From an uncultured Acidobacteriaceae bacterium (GTDB lineage Bacteria; Acidobacteriota; Terriglobia; Terriglobales; Acidobacteriaceae), in assembly GCA_903911925.1 (NCBI GenBank), contig CAIWFH010000166.1, forward strand, positions 19,562 to 83,561: a stretch of DNA of 64,000 bases, in the 5' to 3' direction. The position numbers and the translations under genes were made by a program. A model generated the notes under the pieces. It was not told where the DNA came from. It ran no database searches and saw nothing but the letters and a program-made list of their open reading frames with translations. The first letter of the stretch is position 1, and the number at the start of each line of letters is the position of its first letter. Below, piece by piece: positions 19,696 to 29,040 of the stretch.

Positions 19696-20928
19696 CTATT
19701 TGCCTACGGTCTCCTCCGCCATATTGAGAAAGACCCGCGTCATGGTCTCCGCGCCGCCGTCTGCGCGCTGGATGAGCATGATGGATATGAGCTGATTATT
19801 CGGATCAATCCACCCTTGAGTGCCGAAAGCTCCACCGTGTCCGTAGCTGCCAATGGTGTGGCCGGCCAGTTCGCCAAGTGGATCAGTGACGACTTCCCAC
19901 GCAAGTCCAAAATCTGTCCCCCGCATCCAGCCAACCGGGCGGATCTCAGAGGTGTGCGGCTCAGTCATTTGGTGCACGGAGAACGGCGAGAGATAGCGAT
20001 GCCCCTCGTAAACGCCGCCATAGAGCATCATGCGATACAGGTGCAGCAAGTCCTCAGCGGTTGAGTAGAGTCCCCACCCTGGAGCAGGAAAAACCGATCC
20101 GGCGCGGTGATTCGCGGGATCACCGCCCAAGATTGTGGCCGGAGCGCGCACCAGTTTGCCATCCTTGCTTACGTAGACCATGGCGATACGGTCGATCTTG
20201 TCAGCGGGCGGGAAGAAAAACGAGTCCTTCATACCCAGCGGGTGCAGGATACGCTCGGCGATAAAGTTCTCATATTTTTGCCCGGAACAGACCTCGATGA
20301 TGCGGCCGAGAATCTCAATGCCGGCGCTGGAATAACTCCAGGCGGTACCGGGCTGGAAGAGCAGGCGTTCCCTGGCGAGCTGGCTTACGACTTTATCGAG
20401 CGGCACATTCATCGCATGCTGATAGTCGGCGATTGCGGCGGGTGCGGCGTCAGTCATACCGGCGGTATGCGTGAGCAGGTCGCGAATCGTGATGGCGTGC
20501 TCGGGTTCACTGAGGCGCGCAGCATCCGGGCCGGTGTTGGCCGTAAGGTGAAGGTTTTTGAACTCGGGGAGGTACAGTTCGACGGGATCGCGCGGCGAGA
20601 GCTTGCCTTCCTCAGCCAGCATCATGATCCCGATCGCCGTTACGGGCTTGGTCATCGACATGATCTGAAAAACTGTATCCTTACGCATCGGCCGGTTGGA
20701 TTCGATGTCGGCCATACCCTGGGTGTCGAACTCGATAATTTCGTTTCCGCGAGCGACTAGGGTCACCACTCCGGCGACTGTCTTTTCGTCCACGAAGTGT
20801 CGCATACGCTCCGGGATTTTTACCGCAATTCCCTGATTGATGCCCGGAGCGGGCGTTGGCTGAGCAACGGAAGATGAACCCGCGAAAAGCCAGACGGCCA
20901 GAACAAATGGGAGATGGACACGCAGCAT
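19696..20928 (-). CDS. Serine hydrolase of the beta-lactamase (class C) / esterase family
   Basis: A 410-residue exported protein with a signal peptide (MLRVHLPFVLAVWLFAGSSS). The S-x-x-K catalytic motif is Ser91-Met-Thr-Lys94. The second motif is WSYSSAGIEILG, with Tyr as general base and Ser where class C beta-lactamases have Asn. The third motif region reads HGGAFGT. These features fit family VIII esterases and DD-peptidase-like hydrolases more than true AmpC beta-lactamases. Substrate unknown. No ampR-type regulator is adjacent. Confidence 0.88.
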   Translation of the reverse strand: MLRVHLPFVLAVWLFAGSSSVAQPTPAPGINQGIAVKIPERMRHFVDEKTVAGVVTLVARGNEIIEFDTQGMADIESNRPMRKDTVFQIMSMTKPVTAIGIMMLAEEGKLSPRDPVELYLPEFKNLHLTANTGPDAARLSEPEHAITIRDLLTHTAGMTDAAPAAIADYQHAMNVPLDKVVSQLARERLLFQPGTAWSYSSAGIEILGRIIEVCSGQKYENFIAERILHPLGMKDSFFFPPADKIDRIAMVYVSKDGKLVRAPATILGGDPANHRAGSVFPAPGWGLYSTAEDLLHLYRMMLYGGVYEGHRYLSPFSVHQMTEPHTSEIRPVGWMRGTDFGLAWEVVTDPLGELAGHTIGSYGHGGAFGTQGWIDPNNQLISIMLIQRADGGAETMTRVFLNMAEETVGK

Positions 20929-21435
20929 GATTCGCCCCTGTATAGCTGATTTGTCGTCGCGAATAGGATTATATCGACGAGAGCCTTAGGTGCATCGCTT
21001 GCCTTGCGGCTTGAAACGAGTGTTTGGGGAACCGAGCATTTGCGAGCACGGACGGGGACGCCCGCGCTACAGCCCCAATTCATCAACGTCGGGTCCCAAC
21101 CGGCACCGAGCCCGCAGCGGGCTCACTCAGAGTGCGGATAGAAGCCCGAGATGAATCCGAAAAACAACAGCAACCGCAAAAACAAAGGCAAAAGCAAAAA
21201 ACACTCCAATAAAGGAAAAAACAAAAACACCTTGACTTGGACAGCCGTCTCATAGAAGCCGGCCGGGAGGCCAGCGCTACAAATGCGAAGACCCGCGGGA
21301 AATCCGGGCTCGTGCGACCGCAGATGCCATGACATCCTGCGCCTGGATTACCGGCGGCTCGGGCAGAACTCTCAGGATTTCAAGCTGTCATCCGTCATCT
21401 GGTGCGCGGGCCGTTTCGCGTTTACAAGAGGCTGT
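20929..21435. other. Intergenic region with repeats and an A-rich tract
   Basis: About 500 bp without a supportable gene. It contains a perfect hairpin GAGCCCGCAGCGGGCTC (21108-21124), an A-rich AACAAAGGCAAAAGC stretch at about 21164-21232, and a GGGAGGCCAGCGCTACA motif (about 21264-21281) that recurs at 40784 and 40812. Confidence 0.45.
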
Positions 21436-22881
21436 CTAGTGCATCACGGCGGCCAGTAGGAGCGTAGTCCCCAGGCCGGCTACGGATAATACGGTCTCCA
21501 TAACCGTCCAGGTGGAGAGGGTCTGCTTCATGTCTAACTTGAAAAATGACGACACGATCCAGAAGCCTGAGTCGTTGACGTGGGAGAGGATGAGCGAGCC
21601 GCAGCCGGTGGCCATGACCAGCAGTTCGGGCTGCACGCCGCTGTGTCCGGCGATGGGGGCGAGGATGCCGGAGGCCACGGCCATGGCCACTGTAGCCGAA
21701 CCCATGGAGATGCGCACCACGGCGGCCAGCGTCCAGGCCAGCACCAGGGCAGGCATGTGCGCGCCCAATGCGAGTCCCACGGTGGCCTGGGCGGCGCCGG
21801 AGTCGCGCAGCACGCCGCTGAGGCCGCCGGCAGCAGCGAGGATGACGAAGACGCCGGCGATAGGCTCGAAGGAGTCGGCGGTGAGCTTGCGCAGCATCTC
21901 CGTTCCGTGGTGACGGCCGGTCTGGATGTGGCCGCCGAGCATGATCATGGCGACGAGAACAGCCAGGAGCATGGCAATGTCGGCGCTGCCCACGAAGTGC
22001 AAAATCAGGTTGGGCGTGCTACCGGGAGCGGTCAGGGCATCGGCCCAACTGCCCAGGCAGATGAGCGCTACCGGCATGAGGATGGCGATGACCGCGCGGA
22101 TGGGTCCGACGGGTGTGGGGACCGGGCTGGCGGCGCGGTCTGCTATGGCTTCCTCGGCGGCAAGGGCGGCTGAATCTTCACGGGCGCTGGGGCCAAACAG
22201 CGGCGCGCGTTCGCCGACAGCGGGGAGCCAGTGCTTGTGCTTCTTCCACTGGCGGAGCAGGAACCAGGTGAGGATGGGGCCGGCAACGGCAGCAGCGGGG
22301 AGGCCGACGATCAGGCCCCAGACGATGGTCTTGCCTAGGTCGGCGTGGTAGGCGGTGGCCGCCAGCATGGCCGCTGGGTGCGGCGGCAGGGTGGCATGCA
22401 CGATGGAGAGCCCGGCGAGGACGGGAATGCCGACCAGGATGGGGGGGCGTCCGCTGCGGCGAGCGGCAGCGGCGATGACCGGCATGAGCAGGACCAGGCC
22501 GACCTCAAGAAAGACCGGCATGCCGACGACGATGCCCATTCCCATGAGGGCCCAGGGCAGGCCGATGGGGCCGCAGCGCTCAAAGAGGAATTCGCCCAGC
22601 GCGGTGGCGCCACCGGATGCCGAAAGCAGCTTGCCCAGGATGGCGCCCATGCCCAGCACAATGGCGATGTGGCCCATCATGTTGCCCACTCCGGCGGCGA
22701 AGGAGAGCGGAACCTGGCGGAGCGGCATGCCCGAGACCACGCCGAGGGTCAACCCGGCGACGGCCAGCGCAAGCGAGGGGTGCAGACGGACCCTGGCGAT
22801 AAGAATCAGCAGCAGGAGAACGGTTCCTGCCGCGCAGGCCAGGAGGAACAGATCATGAGGTGAGGCGGAGGCGACGGGCAC
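21436..22881 (-). CDS. GntP-family gluconate/organic-acid permease
   Basis: A multi-spanning permease of the GntP (gluconate:H+ symporter) family, about 481 residues from the GTG at 22881. The frame extends to a GTG at 22950, but those 23 codons resemble the low-complexity CTCGCTxx repeats seen after 9940 and are probably non-coding. Diagnostic blocks include GMPVFLEVGLVLLMP, HATLPPHPAAM and the C-terminal SHVNDSGFW, all typical of GntP/IdnT/DsdX transporters. Substrates may be gluconate or other sugar acids. Neighbouring kinase or dehydratase genes are absent, so substrate is open. Neither start has a clear ribosome site. Confidence 0.85.
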   Translation of the reverse strand: MPVASASPHDLFLLACAAGTVLLLLILIARVRLHPSLALAVAGLTLGVVSGMPLRQVPLSFAAGVGNMMGHIAIVLGMGAILGKLLSASGGATALGEFLFERCGPIGLPWALMGMGIVVGMPVFLEVGLVLLMPVIAAAARRSGRPPILVGIPVLAGLSIVHATLPPHPAAMLAATAYHADLGKTIVWGLIVGLPAAAVAGPILTWFLLRQWKKHKHWLPAVGERAPLFGPSAREDSAALAAEEAIADRAASPVPTPVGPIRAVIAILMPVALICLGSWADALTAPGSTPNLILHFVGSADIAMLLAVLVAMIMLGGHIQTGRHHGTEMLRKLTADSFEPIAGVFVILAAAGGLSGVLRDSGAAQATVGLALGAHMPALVLAWTLAAVVRISMGSATVAMAVASGILAPIAGHSGVQPELLVMATGCGSLILSHVNDSGFWIVSSFFKLDMKQTLSTWTVMETVLSVAGLGTTLLLAAVMH

Positions 22882-23273
22882 GGAGAGATTATTCCACACG
22901 AGCGAGCAAGGCAGCGAGTCGGCTAGTGAGCGAGTCAGCACGGCCAGCACGGCAGCAGGTCAGCGCTAAAATCCAGTTTCCTCGCAGGCGCAAAGGCGCC
23001 ACTGATTTTGTGCCCCCATACGAGAATCAAAGGCGCGCAGGTTGAGGGTCCCGGGGATAAAAGAAGTTGGCCCGGGAGTCGTTCTTTTGGCTAGTTGGCG
23101 TACGCTTTGCGTGCGTTGGCGGGTTGGCAGGTTGGCGGGTGTGTGGGCGGGCAACAGGCTTCTATTCGCGGACCGGCAACATCGATGCACGGCTGTTACA
23201 AAGACTCCCACCGGTCGAATTTCTGCGCAATCGGCAAAGAACGAAGTTCAGATGCCCGCCGAAAAAGGCACTT
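22882..23273. other. Intergenic region with GTTGGCGG repeats
   Basis: About 390 bp. Low-complexity CTCGCTAG/CAGCACGGC tracts at 22900-22960 and GTTGGCGGGTTGGCAGGTTG at about 23115-23140. No gene is supported. Confidence 0.4.
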
Positions 23274-23831
23274 TCATTTTTGCGCGGATGCTGGGGCGTC
23301 GGTGAGTTTGAAGTTGCTGAGCACGAAACGGACGATGGGGTTGGGCCAGGACTCGTAGCCAGATTGGCCGGGATCGATGGGGGTGATGCTGGTCTTGAAT
23401 GAGCCCTTTCCTTCAGGGAGGGTCATCGACGCGTCGAAGGTGAGGGTGCGCTTGAGCCCGTTGCGGGTGACCAGCATCATGATGTTGAAGTCTTCCTTGA
23501 TCTTCTCCTGCTTGAGGCTGAAGCCGATGTCGCTGGAGCCGGAATCGGGCGCATGGGCGACGCTCACGATCTGGTTGTCCTTGAGGGTCACGTTGATGCC
23601 GACGACTTCGCCGGCATAGACGTAGACTTTGCCATCTTCGATAAAGGGAGTCCGGTCGAAGTGGCGGATGAATTCGGGCTTCTCGGGGCTTTTGTCGAGG
23701 TGCAGTTTCATATCGAAGGGCGCGCGCATGGGCGGCTGTTTGGCGGAGGGCGAAGCCGGCGTTTGCGCGGTGGCGAAGGTGGACGGGCAGAGGGCAGCGA
23801 GTGCCACGATGAAGCGGACGATCATTCTCAT
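23274..23831 (-). CDS. Secreted hypothetical protein
   Basis: A 185-residue protein with a signal peptide (MRMIVRFIVALAALCPSTFA), preceded by GGAGAAAG. The mature part is beta-rich and polar, with FIRHFDRTPFIEDGKVYVYAG and a C-terminal strand region. No catalytic motif, heme or metal site is recognised. It diverges from the aldolase gene that starts 415 bp away. Function unknown. Confidence 0.7.
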   Translation of the reverse strand: MRMIVRFIVALAALCPSTFATAQTPASPSAKQPPMRAPFDMKLHLDKSPEKPEFIRHFDRTPFIEDGKVYVYAGEVVGINVTLKDNQIVSVAHAPDSGSSDIGFSLKQEKIKEDFNIMMLVTRNGLKRTLTFDASMTLPEGKGSFKTSITPIDPGQSGYESWPNPIVRFVLSNFKLTDAPASAQK

Positions 23832-24246
23832 CTTCTTTCTCCGGTTCAGAAGCGCTGCCTATTGAAGCGCGTGAAGGTGGTGGCACGAGTCCGATATTCG
23901 ATGCTGGATTGATGGACGCAAAAAGCAGATTCTCCGCTCAGCATCCCCGAACCGAAAGACGTTGAGGATTCAGGACACAGGAATCCAAGGTAGATTATGG
24001 CCGGGGGGGGCCTGGATCCGGTTGTCGAGGAGCAAGGAAGAGCGCATCCCTTGCTTTGTTTCCCATTATTTGCAAGAGCCAAATATGGAAACGCGCCGTG
24101 CTGCTGTGCTCTTGGGCACACTTTTGGCTTGCGCGTTTCTGCTACGATAAGAACGATTGCAGTTCCCGCCGCTCACGGCTGCACCACAGCCTAAAGGGCT
24201 TAAATAGCAGAGCCGGCCGGAGCCAGCACCAGAAGGAGAATTCATT
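23832..24246. other. Intergenic region upstream of the aldolase gene
   Basis: About 415 bp between divergent starts, presumably carrying both promoters. No gene, hairpin or repeat stands out apart from a run of ten G at 24002-24010 or so. Confidence 0.35.
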
Positions 24247-25296
24247 ATGCCTCTAGTTTCCATGCGGCAGCTTCTCGACGAGGCCGCCAAGGGCGGTTAC
24301 GGCGTCGGCGCATTCAACGTCAACGATATGGAACAGATCCAGGCCATTATGGGCGCGGCCAAGGAAACCAATTCGCCGGTCATTATCCAGGCCAGCCGCG
24401 GCGCGCGCCAGTTTGCGCAGGACCGCTACCTCTTTCACCTGATTCTGGCCGCCGCGGAACTCAATCCCGAGATTCCCATCGCCATGCACCAGGACCACGG
24501 CAACAGCTTTGAGACCTGCAAGAGCGCCATCGAGCTGGGCTATACCAGCGTGATGATGGACGGCTCGCTCAAGGAAGACGGCAAGACGCCGGCTACTTTT
24601 GAAGAGAACGTTGAAGTGACCCGCAAGGTGGTGGAGTTTGCCCACGCGCGCGGGGTTACGGTTGAAGGCGAAATCGGCGTACTGGGCGGCGTTGAAGACG
24701 GCCACGGCGCCGGCGGCACGGGCCTTGAGCACATCACCGATCCCGACCAGGCAGTGGAGTTTGCCGAGTTGACCGGCGTTGACGCGCTGGCCATCGCGAT
24801 CGGCACCAGCCACGGCGCATATAAGTTCACCAAGAAGCCGGACGGCTCGGTGCTGAAGATGGATGTGCTGCTGGCCATTCACAAGCGCCTGCCCAATACC
24901 CACCTGGTGATGCACGGCAGCTCGTCGGTTCCCAAGGACCTGCAGGACGTGGTCAACAAGTATGGCGGCAAGCTGAAAGAGACATGGGGCGTGCCGGTGG
25001 AAGAAATTCAGCTCGGCATCCGCAACGGCGTGCGCAAGGTCAACGTGGACACCGACAACCGGCTGGCCATGACCGGCGCCATTCGCAAGGTTCTCTGGGA
25101 GACCCCGGAGAAGTTCGATCCGCGCGACTACATGAAGCCGGCCCGCGAGGCCATGCAGAAGGTTGTGGCCCAGCGCATGAGCCAGTTCGGCCAGGCCGGA
25201 CATGCAGGCGACTACAAGCCGGTTACGATTGCCGAGATCGCCAAGGGCTATGCCGATGGTTCTCTCGCCACCAAGCCGCTGGTTTCCGCCAAGTAA
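24247..25296 (+). CDS. fba: Class II fructose-bisphosphate aldolase
   Basis: A 349-residue zinc aldolase that splits fructose-1,6-bisphosphate to DHAP and glyceraldehyde-3-phosphate in glycolysis and gluconeogenesis. Catalytic Asp83 and zinc ligand His84 sit in HQDHG. Further ligands are placed at Glu142 (GEIGVLGG), His189 (GTSHGAYK) and His223 (VMHGSSS). NVDTDNRLA is the typical substrate block. AGAAGGAG lies just before the ATG. A strong terminator follows at 25320. Confidence 0.96.
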   Translation: MPLVSMRQLLDEAAKGGYGVGAFNVNDMEQIQAIMGAAKETNSPVIIQASRGARQFAQDRYLFHLILAAAELNPEIPIAMHQDHGNSFETCKSAIELGYTSVMMDGSLKEDGKTPATFEENVEVTRKVVEFAHARGVTVEGEIGVLGGVEDGHGAGGTGLEHITDPDQAVEFAELTGVDALAIAIGTSHGAYKFTKKPDGSVLKMDVLLAIHKRLPNTHLVMHGSSSVPKDLQDVVNKYGGKLKETWGVPVEEIQLGIRNGVRKVNVDTDNRLAMTGAIRKVLWETPEKFDPRDYMKPAREAMQKVVAQRMSQFGQAGHAGDYKPVTIAEIAKGYADGSLATKPLVSAK

Positions 25297-25319
25297 CTTC
25301 GGCGGGCAGCAAACAGGAA

Positions 25320-25357
25320 GGGCCGCTCCGCGCATGCGGAGCGGCCCTTTTTCTTTT
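25320..25357 (+). terminator. Rho-independent terminator of fba
   Basis: Twelve-bp perfect stem GGGCCGCTCCGC / GCGGAGCGGCCC with loop GCAT, followed by TTTTTCTTTT. Confidence 0.93.
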
Positions 25358-25363
25358 GTGCAG

Positions 25364-25816
25364 CTACGCCGGATAATTCCCGGCGATGTAGCCCTCAAGC
25401 TCCTCAATCGCATGAGCCTGGCCGGAGATGGTCCATTTCACGAGGTCGCCGATGGAGACCAAGCCAACCACCTCGTCCCCTTTGAGCACTGGAAGATGGC
25501 GGAAATGGTGATCGGTCATCATGGTCATGCACTCATCCACCGAGTGCTTCGGACTGACAAAGAGAACCGGGCTGGTCATGATCTCGCCGACCCTGGTGTC
25601 GTGGGAGTGGTGGCCCAGCAGGATGCATTTGCGGGCGTAGTCGCGCTCCGAGAGGATGCCGACCAGGCGATCGTTCGAAGTTACCAGCAAGGCACCGATA
25701 TCGTGGCGGGCCATGACTTCAAGCGCTTCGTAGACCGACTGCTCGGGCGCTATGGAGATCACTTTCTGTTCGCCTTTGTTTTTCAGCACCGATCCAATGG
25801 TGTCGGTAATTTTCAT
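25364..25816 (-). CDS. Tandem CBS-domain protein
   Basis: A 150-residue protein made almost entirely of two CBS motifs (about 5-65 and 75-135), for example VYEALEVMARHDIGALLV and MTSPVLFVSPKHSVDECM. Such pairs bind adenine nucleotides and act as energy or redox sensors or regulators of partner enzymes. The frame is open to 25849, but AAGGAGG seven bases before the ATG at 25816 fixes the start. It converges with fba, separated by the terminator. Partner unknown. Confidence 0.88.
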   Translation of the reverse strand: MKITDTIGSVLKNKGEQKVISIAPEQSVYEALEVMARHDIGALLVTSNDRLVGILSERDYARKCILLGHHSHDTRVGEIMTSPVLFVSPKHSVDECMTMMTDHHFRHLPVLKGDEVVGLVSIGDLVKWTISGQAHAIEELEGYIAGNYPA

Positions 25817-26035
25817 TGCAACCTCCTTGCCGTTTTGACAGGTATCCAAGGCTTGGAATCTGCGCAGGGACTTGCCGCGGAATCAAAATACGCTCAGTTT
25901 CTTTCGGAACAAAAGTATCGGCATCCTGGGTAATGTTTTTCCGTTTGCGTTGCAAGACTGGGGAAGCTTCCAGGACGTACTGACACTATACCCCATGTTG
26001 ATTTTGCCGGTCAGTAGAGAAAAGTGAAGTTCGCC

Positions 26036-28060
26036 CTAAAGTACTGTGGATTGACGGGCGGGTTGCAGGGGAAGCGCAACCGCATTCGCCTCCTGGTCCT
26101 TGTACTGCAACTGGTAGAGCTTGTAGTAGAACCCGCGTTGGGCCAGCAGTTGCTGGTGGGTGCCCATCTCGCGCAACTGGCCTTTGTGCATGACCAGGAT
26201 GGTCTCGGCGCGCTGCACGGTCGAGAGGCGGTGAGCGATGAGCACGGAGGTGCGGCCCTCGACCATGCGTTCGAGCGCGCCGCGAATGCGCAGCTCGGTA
26301 TCTGTATCCACGCTTGAAGTGGCTTCGTCGAGAATTAGGATGCGCGGATTGTAGGCCAGCGCGCGTGCAAAATTGACCAGTTGCTTCTGTCCCGTGGAGA
26401 GCGAGTTGCCGCGCTCCTGCACCGGCTCCTTGAAGGCGCCGGGAAGGCTCTCGATGAAGTCCAGCACGTTGACGTCTTCAGCGGCCTGGCGCAGGCCCTC
26501 GTCGGTGATGGCGTCGTTGCCCATGCGGATGTTGTCGGCCAGAGTTCCGGTGAAGAGGAACGGGTCTTGCAGGACGACGGCGAAGTGCTTGCGCAGAGCG
26601 TTCAGGTCCTGGTCGCGCAGGTCGACACCGTCCAGCAAGATGCGGCCAGCGGTGACGTCGTAAAAGCGCATCATCAGGCTGGTGAGGGTGGTTTTGCCTG
26701 CGCCGGTGTGGCCCACGATGGCGACGGTCTGGCCGGGCTCGACGGTGAAGGAGACGTCTTTCAATATCCACTCGACGCCCTGAATTGCCGCGAGCTTTGC
26801 GGCCGCCCCGTCTTCGGTGGACACGGCATCCATGATCGCCTGCTGTTCGTCGGTCAGTTTTTGATAAGTGAACCAGACATGCTGGAACTCGATGCGGTTC
26901 GATCCGTCGCCGGCTACGGGGTGGGCGGGGCTAACAATCTCGGGCTGGGTGTCGAGCAGTTTGAAGATGCGTTCGCAGGCCGCCATGGCCGCCTGCAGAA
27001 TGTTGTATTTGTCGCTGAGATCCTGAATGGGCCGCCAGAAGCGCTGCGAGTACTGGATGAACATGCTCAGCACGCCGATGGTGACCGCGCCGGAAAGCAC
27101 GCCGTAGCCGCCGCGCCAGATGACCAGCGCGATGGCCAGCGAAGACAGGATTTCGACCGCCGGGTAATAGAGCGCGTAGGCATAAATGGTGTCTTTGAAG
27201 GCGATCATGTGCTGGCGGTTGACGGCTTCGAAGTCCTTGAACGCGCGGTCTTCACGGTTGAACAGCTGCACCACGGCCATGCCGCTGATGTGTTCCTGCG
27301 TAAAGCTGTTGATGCGAGCGATGGCTGCGCGCACGCGGCGGTAGCTTTCTCTGACGCTGTCGCGGAAGATGCGGGTGACGATGAAGATGAGCGGCAGGAC
27401 GGCGAAGGCGAGCAGCGCAAGCCACCAGTTGATGGTGAGCATGAGCGCAGCCATGAGGACGAGGTTGAAGAAGTCGTCGATGATGGCCAGCACGCCGGCG
27501 GTGAACATGTCGTTGATGGCGTCCACGTCGGAGGTCAGCCGCGTCACCAGCCGTCCAACCGGGTGGGCGTCGAAGAACCCTACATGCATGCGCTGCATGT
27601 GGCGGAAAATTTCGCGGCGCAGATCGAACATGAGTTTCTGCCCGATCCACTGCATGGTGTAAACCTGGATGAACTCAAACAGATACGCGATAAGCAGTGC
27701 CGCCAGGTAGACGGCAGCCAACTCGGTAATGCCCAAAACCGGGTTGGCGCTGAGACGGCGCGTGAACCCATTGTTGGTGCCCAGGTTGTGGACGACGAGG
27801 CCGACGGCGACATTTACTTTGGCGCCCAAGGCGGGCGCAAGGTAGCGGTCAATGGCCACCATGGTCAGGTAAGGCCCAGTCACGTCGCAGAGCGACTTGA
27901 GCGTGACAGACACCGCCGCGATGCAGGTCTGCCACCAGTACGGCCGCAGGTAGTGGCCCAGCCGCTTCATCAGCCGGGAGTCATAGACTTTGCCGACGAC
28001 TTCGTCGCCCGGTTTTCCCGGTTCAGGTTTCGGGGTGTCTTTTTTGTCTGTCTCGGCCAT
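26036..28060 (-). CDS. MsbA/MdlB-like ABC exporter (fused permease-ATPase)
   Basis: A 674-residue half-transporter. Six membrane helices lie within about 30-340, with the usual intracellular loop HPVGRLVTRLTSDVDAIND. The ATPase domain has Walker A GHTGAGKTT at 450-458, signature LSTGQKQ at 554-560 (T in place of the common G) and Walker B ILILDEATSSVD. About 65 residues between the permease and the P-loop, including the DEQQAIMDAVSTEDGAAAKL segment, are an insertion not usual in the family. Start taken at ATG 28060; the frame continues to a TTG at 28132 without support. Likely exports lipids or drugs as a dimer. Confidence 0.88.
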   Translation of the reverse strand: MAETDKKDTPKPEPGKPGDEVVGKVYDSRLMKRLGHYLRPYWWQTCIAAVSVTLKSLCDVTGPYLTMVAIDRYLAPALGAKVNVAVGLVVHNLGTNNGFTRRLSANPVLGITELAAVYLAALLIAYLFEFIQVYTMQWIGQKLMFDLRREIFRHMQRMHVGFFDAHPVGRLVTRLTSDVDAINDMFTAGVLAIIDDFFNLVLMAALMLTINWWLALLAFAVLPLIFIVTRIFRDSVRESYRRVRAAIARINSFTQEHISGMAVVQLFNREDRAFKDFEAVNRQHMIAFKDTIYAYALYYPAVEILSSLAIALVIWRGGYGVLSGAVTIGVLSMFIQYSQRFWRPIQDLSDKYNILQAAMAACERIFKLLDTQPEIVSPAHPVAGDGSNRIEFQHVWFTYQKLTDEQQAIMDAVSTEDGAAAKLAAIQGVEWILKDVSFTVEPGQTVAIVGHTGAGKTTLTSLMMRFYDVTAGRILLDGVDLRDQDLNALRKHFAVVLQDPFLFTGTLADNIRMGNDAITDEGLRQAAEDVNVLDFIESLPGAFKEPVQERGNSLSTGQKQLVNFARALAYNPRILILDEATSSVDTDTELRIRGALERMVEGRTSVLIAHRLSTVQRAETILVMHKGQLREMGTHQQLLAQRGFYYKLYQLQYKDQEANAVALPLQPARQSTVL

Positions 28061-28139
28061 TCGTGGGTGGGGTGCGGCTTCCTTTCCTATTGTACGAGGC
28101 GCCGCCACTGGAATAGGGTTGTGGTCGAGCAAGGATCAA

Positions 28140-28433
28140 GTGTTCTTTCGCCCCTCCATCTTCCAATTGCGCCGGCGATCGCTGGCTCGCGGCATCCTGC
28201 TGGCTCTTCTGGCGCTGGGAGGCAGCATGCGGCTGGCCGGATTTCCACGGCTCGACACGCTGCGCGCATCGAATTGGCAAGTGGTTGCCGTGTGCGCGGC
28301 GTCCTGGGCCATGGTGGAGACCTACCGCTGCCTGGGCCGCAAATGGAGCCTTTATGGCGCCGGGGTGCTCATCCTGCTCTATGCCGAACTGATGATCCTG
28401 GTGCTGACGCTGTTTTTGTGGCTTTACCCGTAA
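28140..28433 (+). CDS. Small two-helix membrane protein, hypothetical
   Basis: A 97-residue reading frame from GTG 28140 with AAGGA four bases upstream. Two hydrophobic segments are visible: one near 15-28 (ARGILLALLALGG) and a longer C-terminal one near 73-97 (GVLILLYAELMILVLTLFLW), with a third possible near 44-55. Codon third positions are GC-rich like the neighbours. It diverges from the ABC exporter, with about 80 bp between the starts. Function unknown; it could be a spurious frame, but the hydrophobicity pattern argues for a real gene. Confidence 0.55.
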   Translation: MFFRPSIFQLRRRSLARGILLALLALGGSMRLAGFPRLDTLRASNWQVVAVCAASWAMVETYRCLGRKWSLYGAGVLILLYAELMILVLTLFLWLYP

Positions 28434-28544
28434 AACTCCTGGACACATCGGATGTCCCCCTTCCGGCGGGTCCCGCCTGCCGTGTAGGATGAGCAAGATA
28501 CCGGCCGCCTGGGCCGTAAAATCAGGCATATCATCGGAGGTTGC

Positions 28545-28949
28545 ATGTTGAAGGGATTTCGGGATTTCATTTTGCGCGGCAACGTGGTTGACCTGGCAGT
28601 GGCCGTCATTTTGGGCGCGGCATTCAATTCCATCGTCGCTTCGCTGGTGGGCGACGTGCTGAACCCGCTGATTGCCGCAACGGTGGGCAAGCCTGACTTC
28701 AGTTCTGTCGTTCTGAACATCGGCAGCGGGCACATCAAGGTCGGCAACTTTTTGAATGCGGCAATCTCATTTCTGATCGTCGCCAGTGTGGTTTATTTTG
28801 CGGTTGTGCTGCCGGTGAACGCGTTGTTGAGCCGCATGAAAAAACCGGAGCCGGTAGCGCCGCCGTCAACCAAGACCTGCCCCGAGTGCCTCAGCGAGAT
28901 TCCGCTGGCCGCGCGGCGCTGCGCGCATTGCACCCAGCTGGTCGCTTAG
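28545..28949 (+). CDS. mscL: Large-conductance mechanosensitive channel MscL with C-terminal zinc ribbon
   Basis: A 134-residue MscL. The N-terminal helix and first membrane segment (GFRDFILRGNVVDLAVAV, then ILGAAFNSIVASLVGDV) and the second membrane segment (FLNAAISFLIVASVVYFAVV) are typical. After residue 105 the usual helical bundle is replaced by CPECLSEIPLAARRCAHC, a two-CxxC zinc-ribbon-like tail. GGAGG precedes the ATG. MscL is a homopentameric emergency valve for osmotic downshock. Such cysteine tails occur in MscL of some other phyla, but their role is unknown. Confidence 0.93.
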   Translation: MLKGFRDFILRGNVVDLAVAVILGAAFNSIVASLVGDVLNPLIAATVGKPDFSSVVLNIGSGHIKVGNFLNAAISFLIVASVVYFAVVLPVNALLSRMKKPEPVAPPSTKTCPECLSEIPLAARRCAHCTQLVA

Positions 28950-29040
28950 CGGATGTATGTTGATGGTCCCGGCTGGCGATGTTGCAATGGCGCTTTCGAC
29001 GCGTTAGCCGGGGTTGAAGCTAACTCCCTATACTGAGTTC

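Noticed and set aside
26381..28492. Plus-strand open frame of 703 codons opposite the ABC exporter
   Set aside because: It mirrors the codon pattern of the well-supported exporter on the other strand, has a His/Asp/Val-rich composition typical of antisense frames in GC-rich DNA, and shows no domain.
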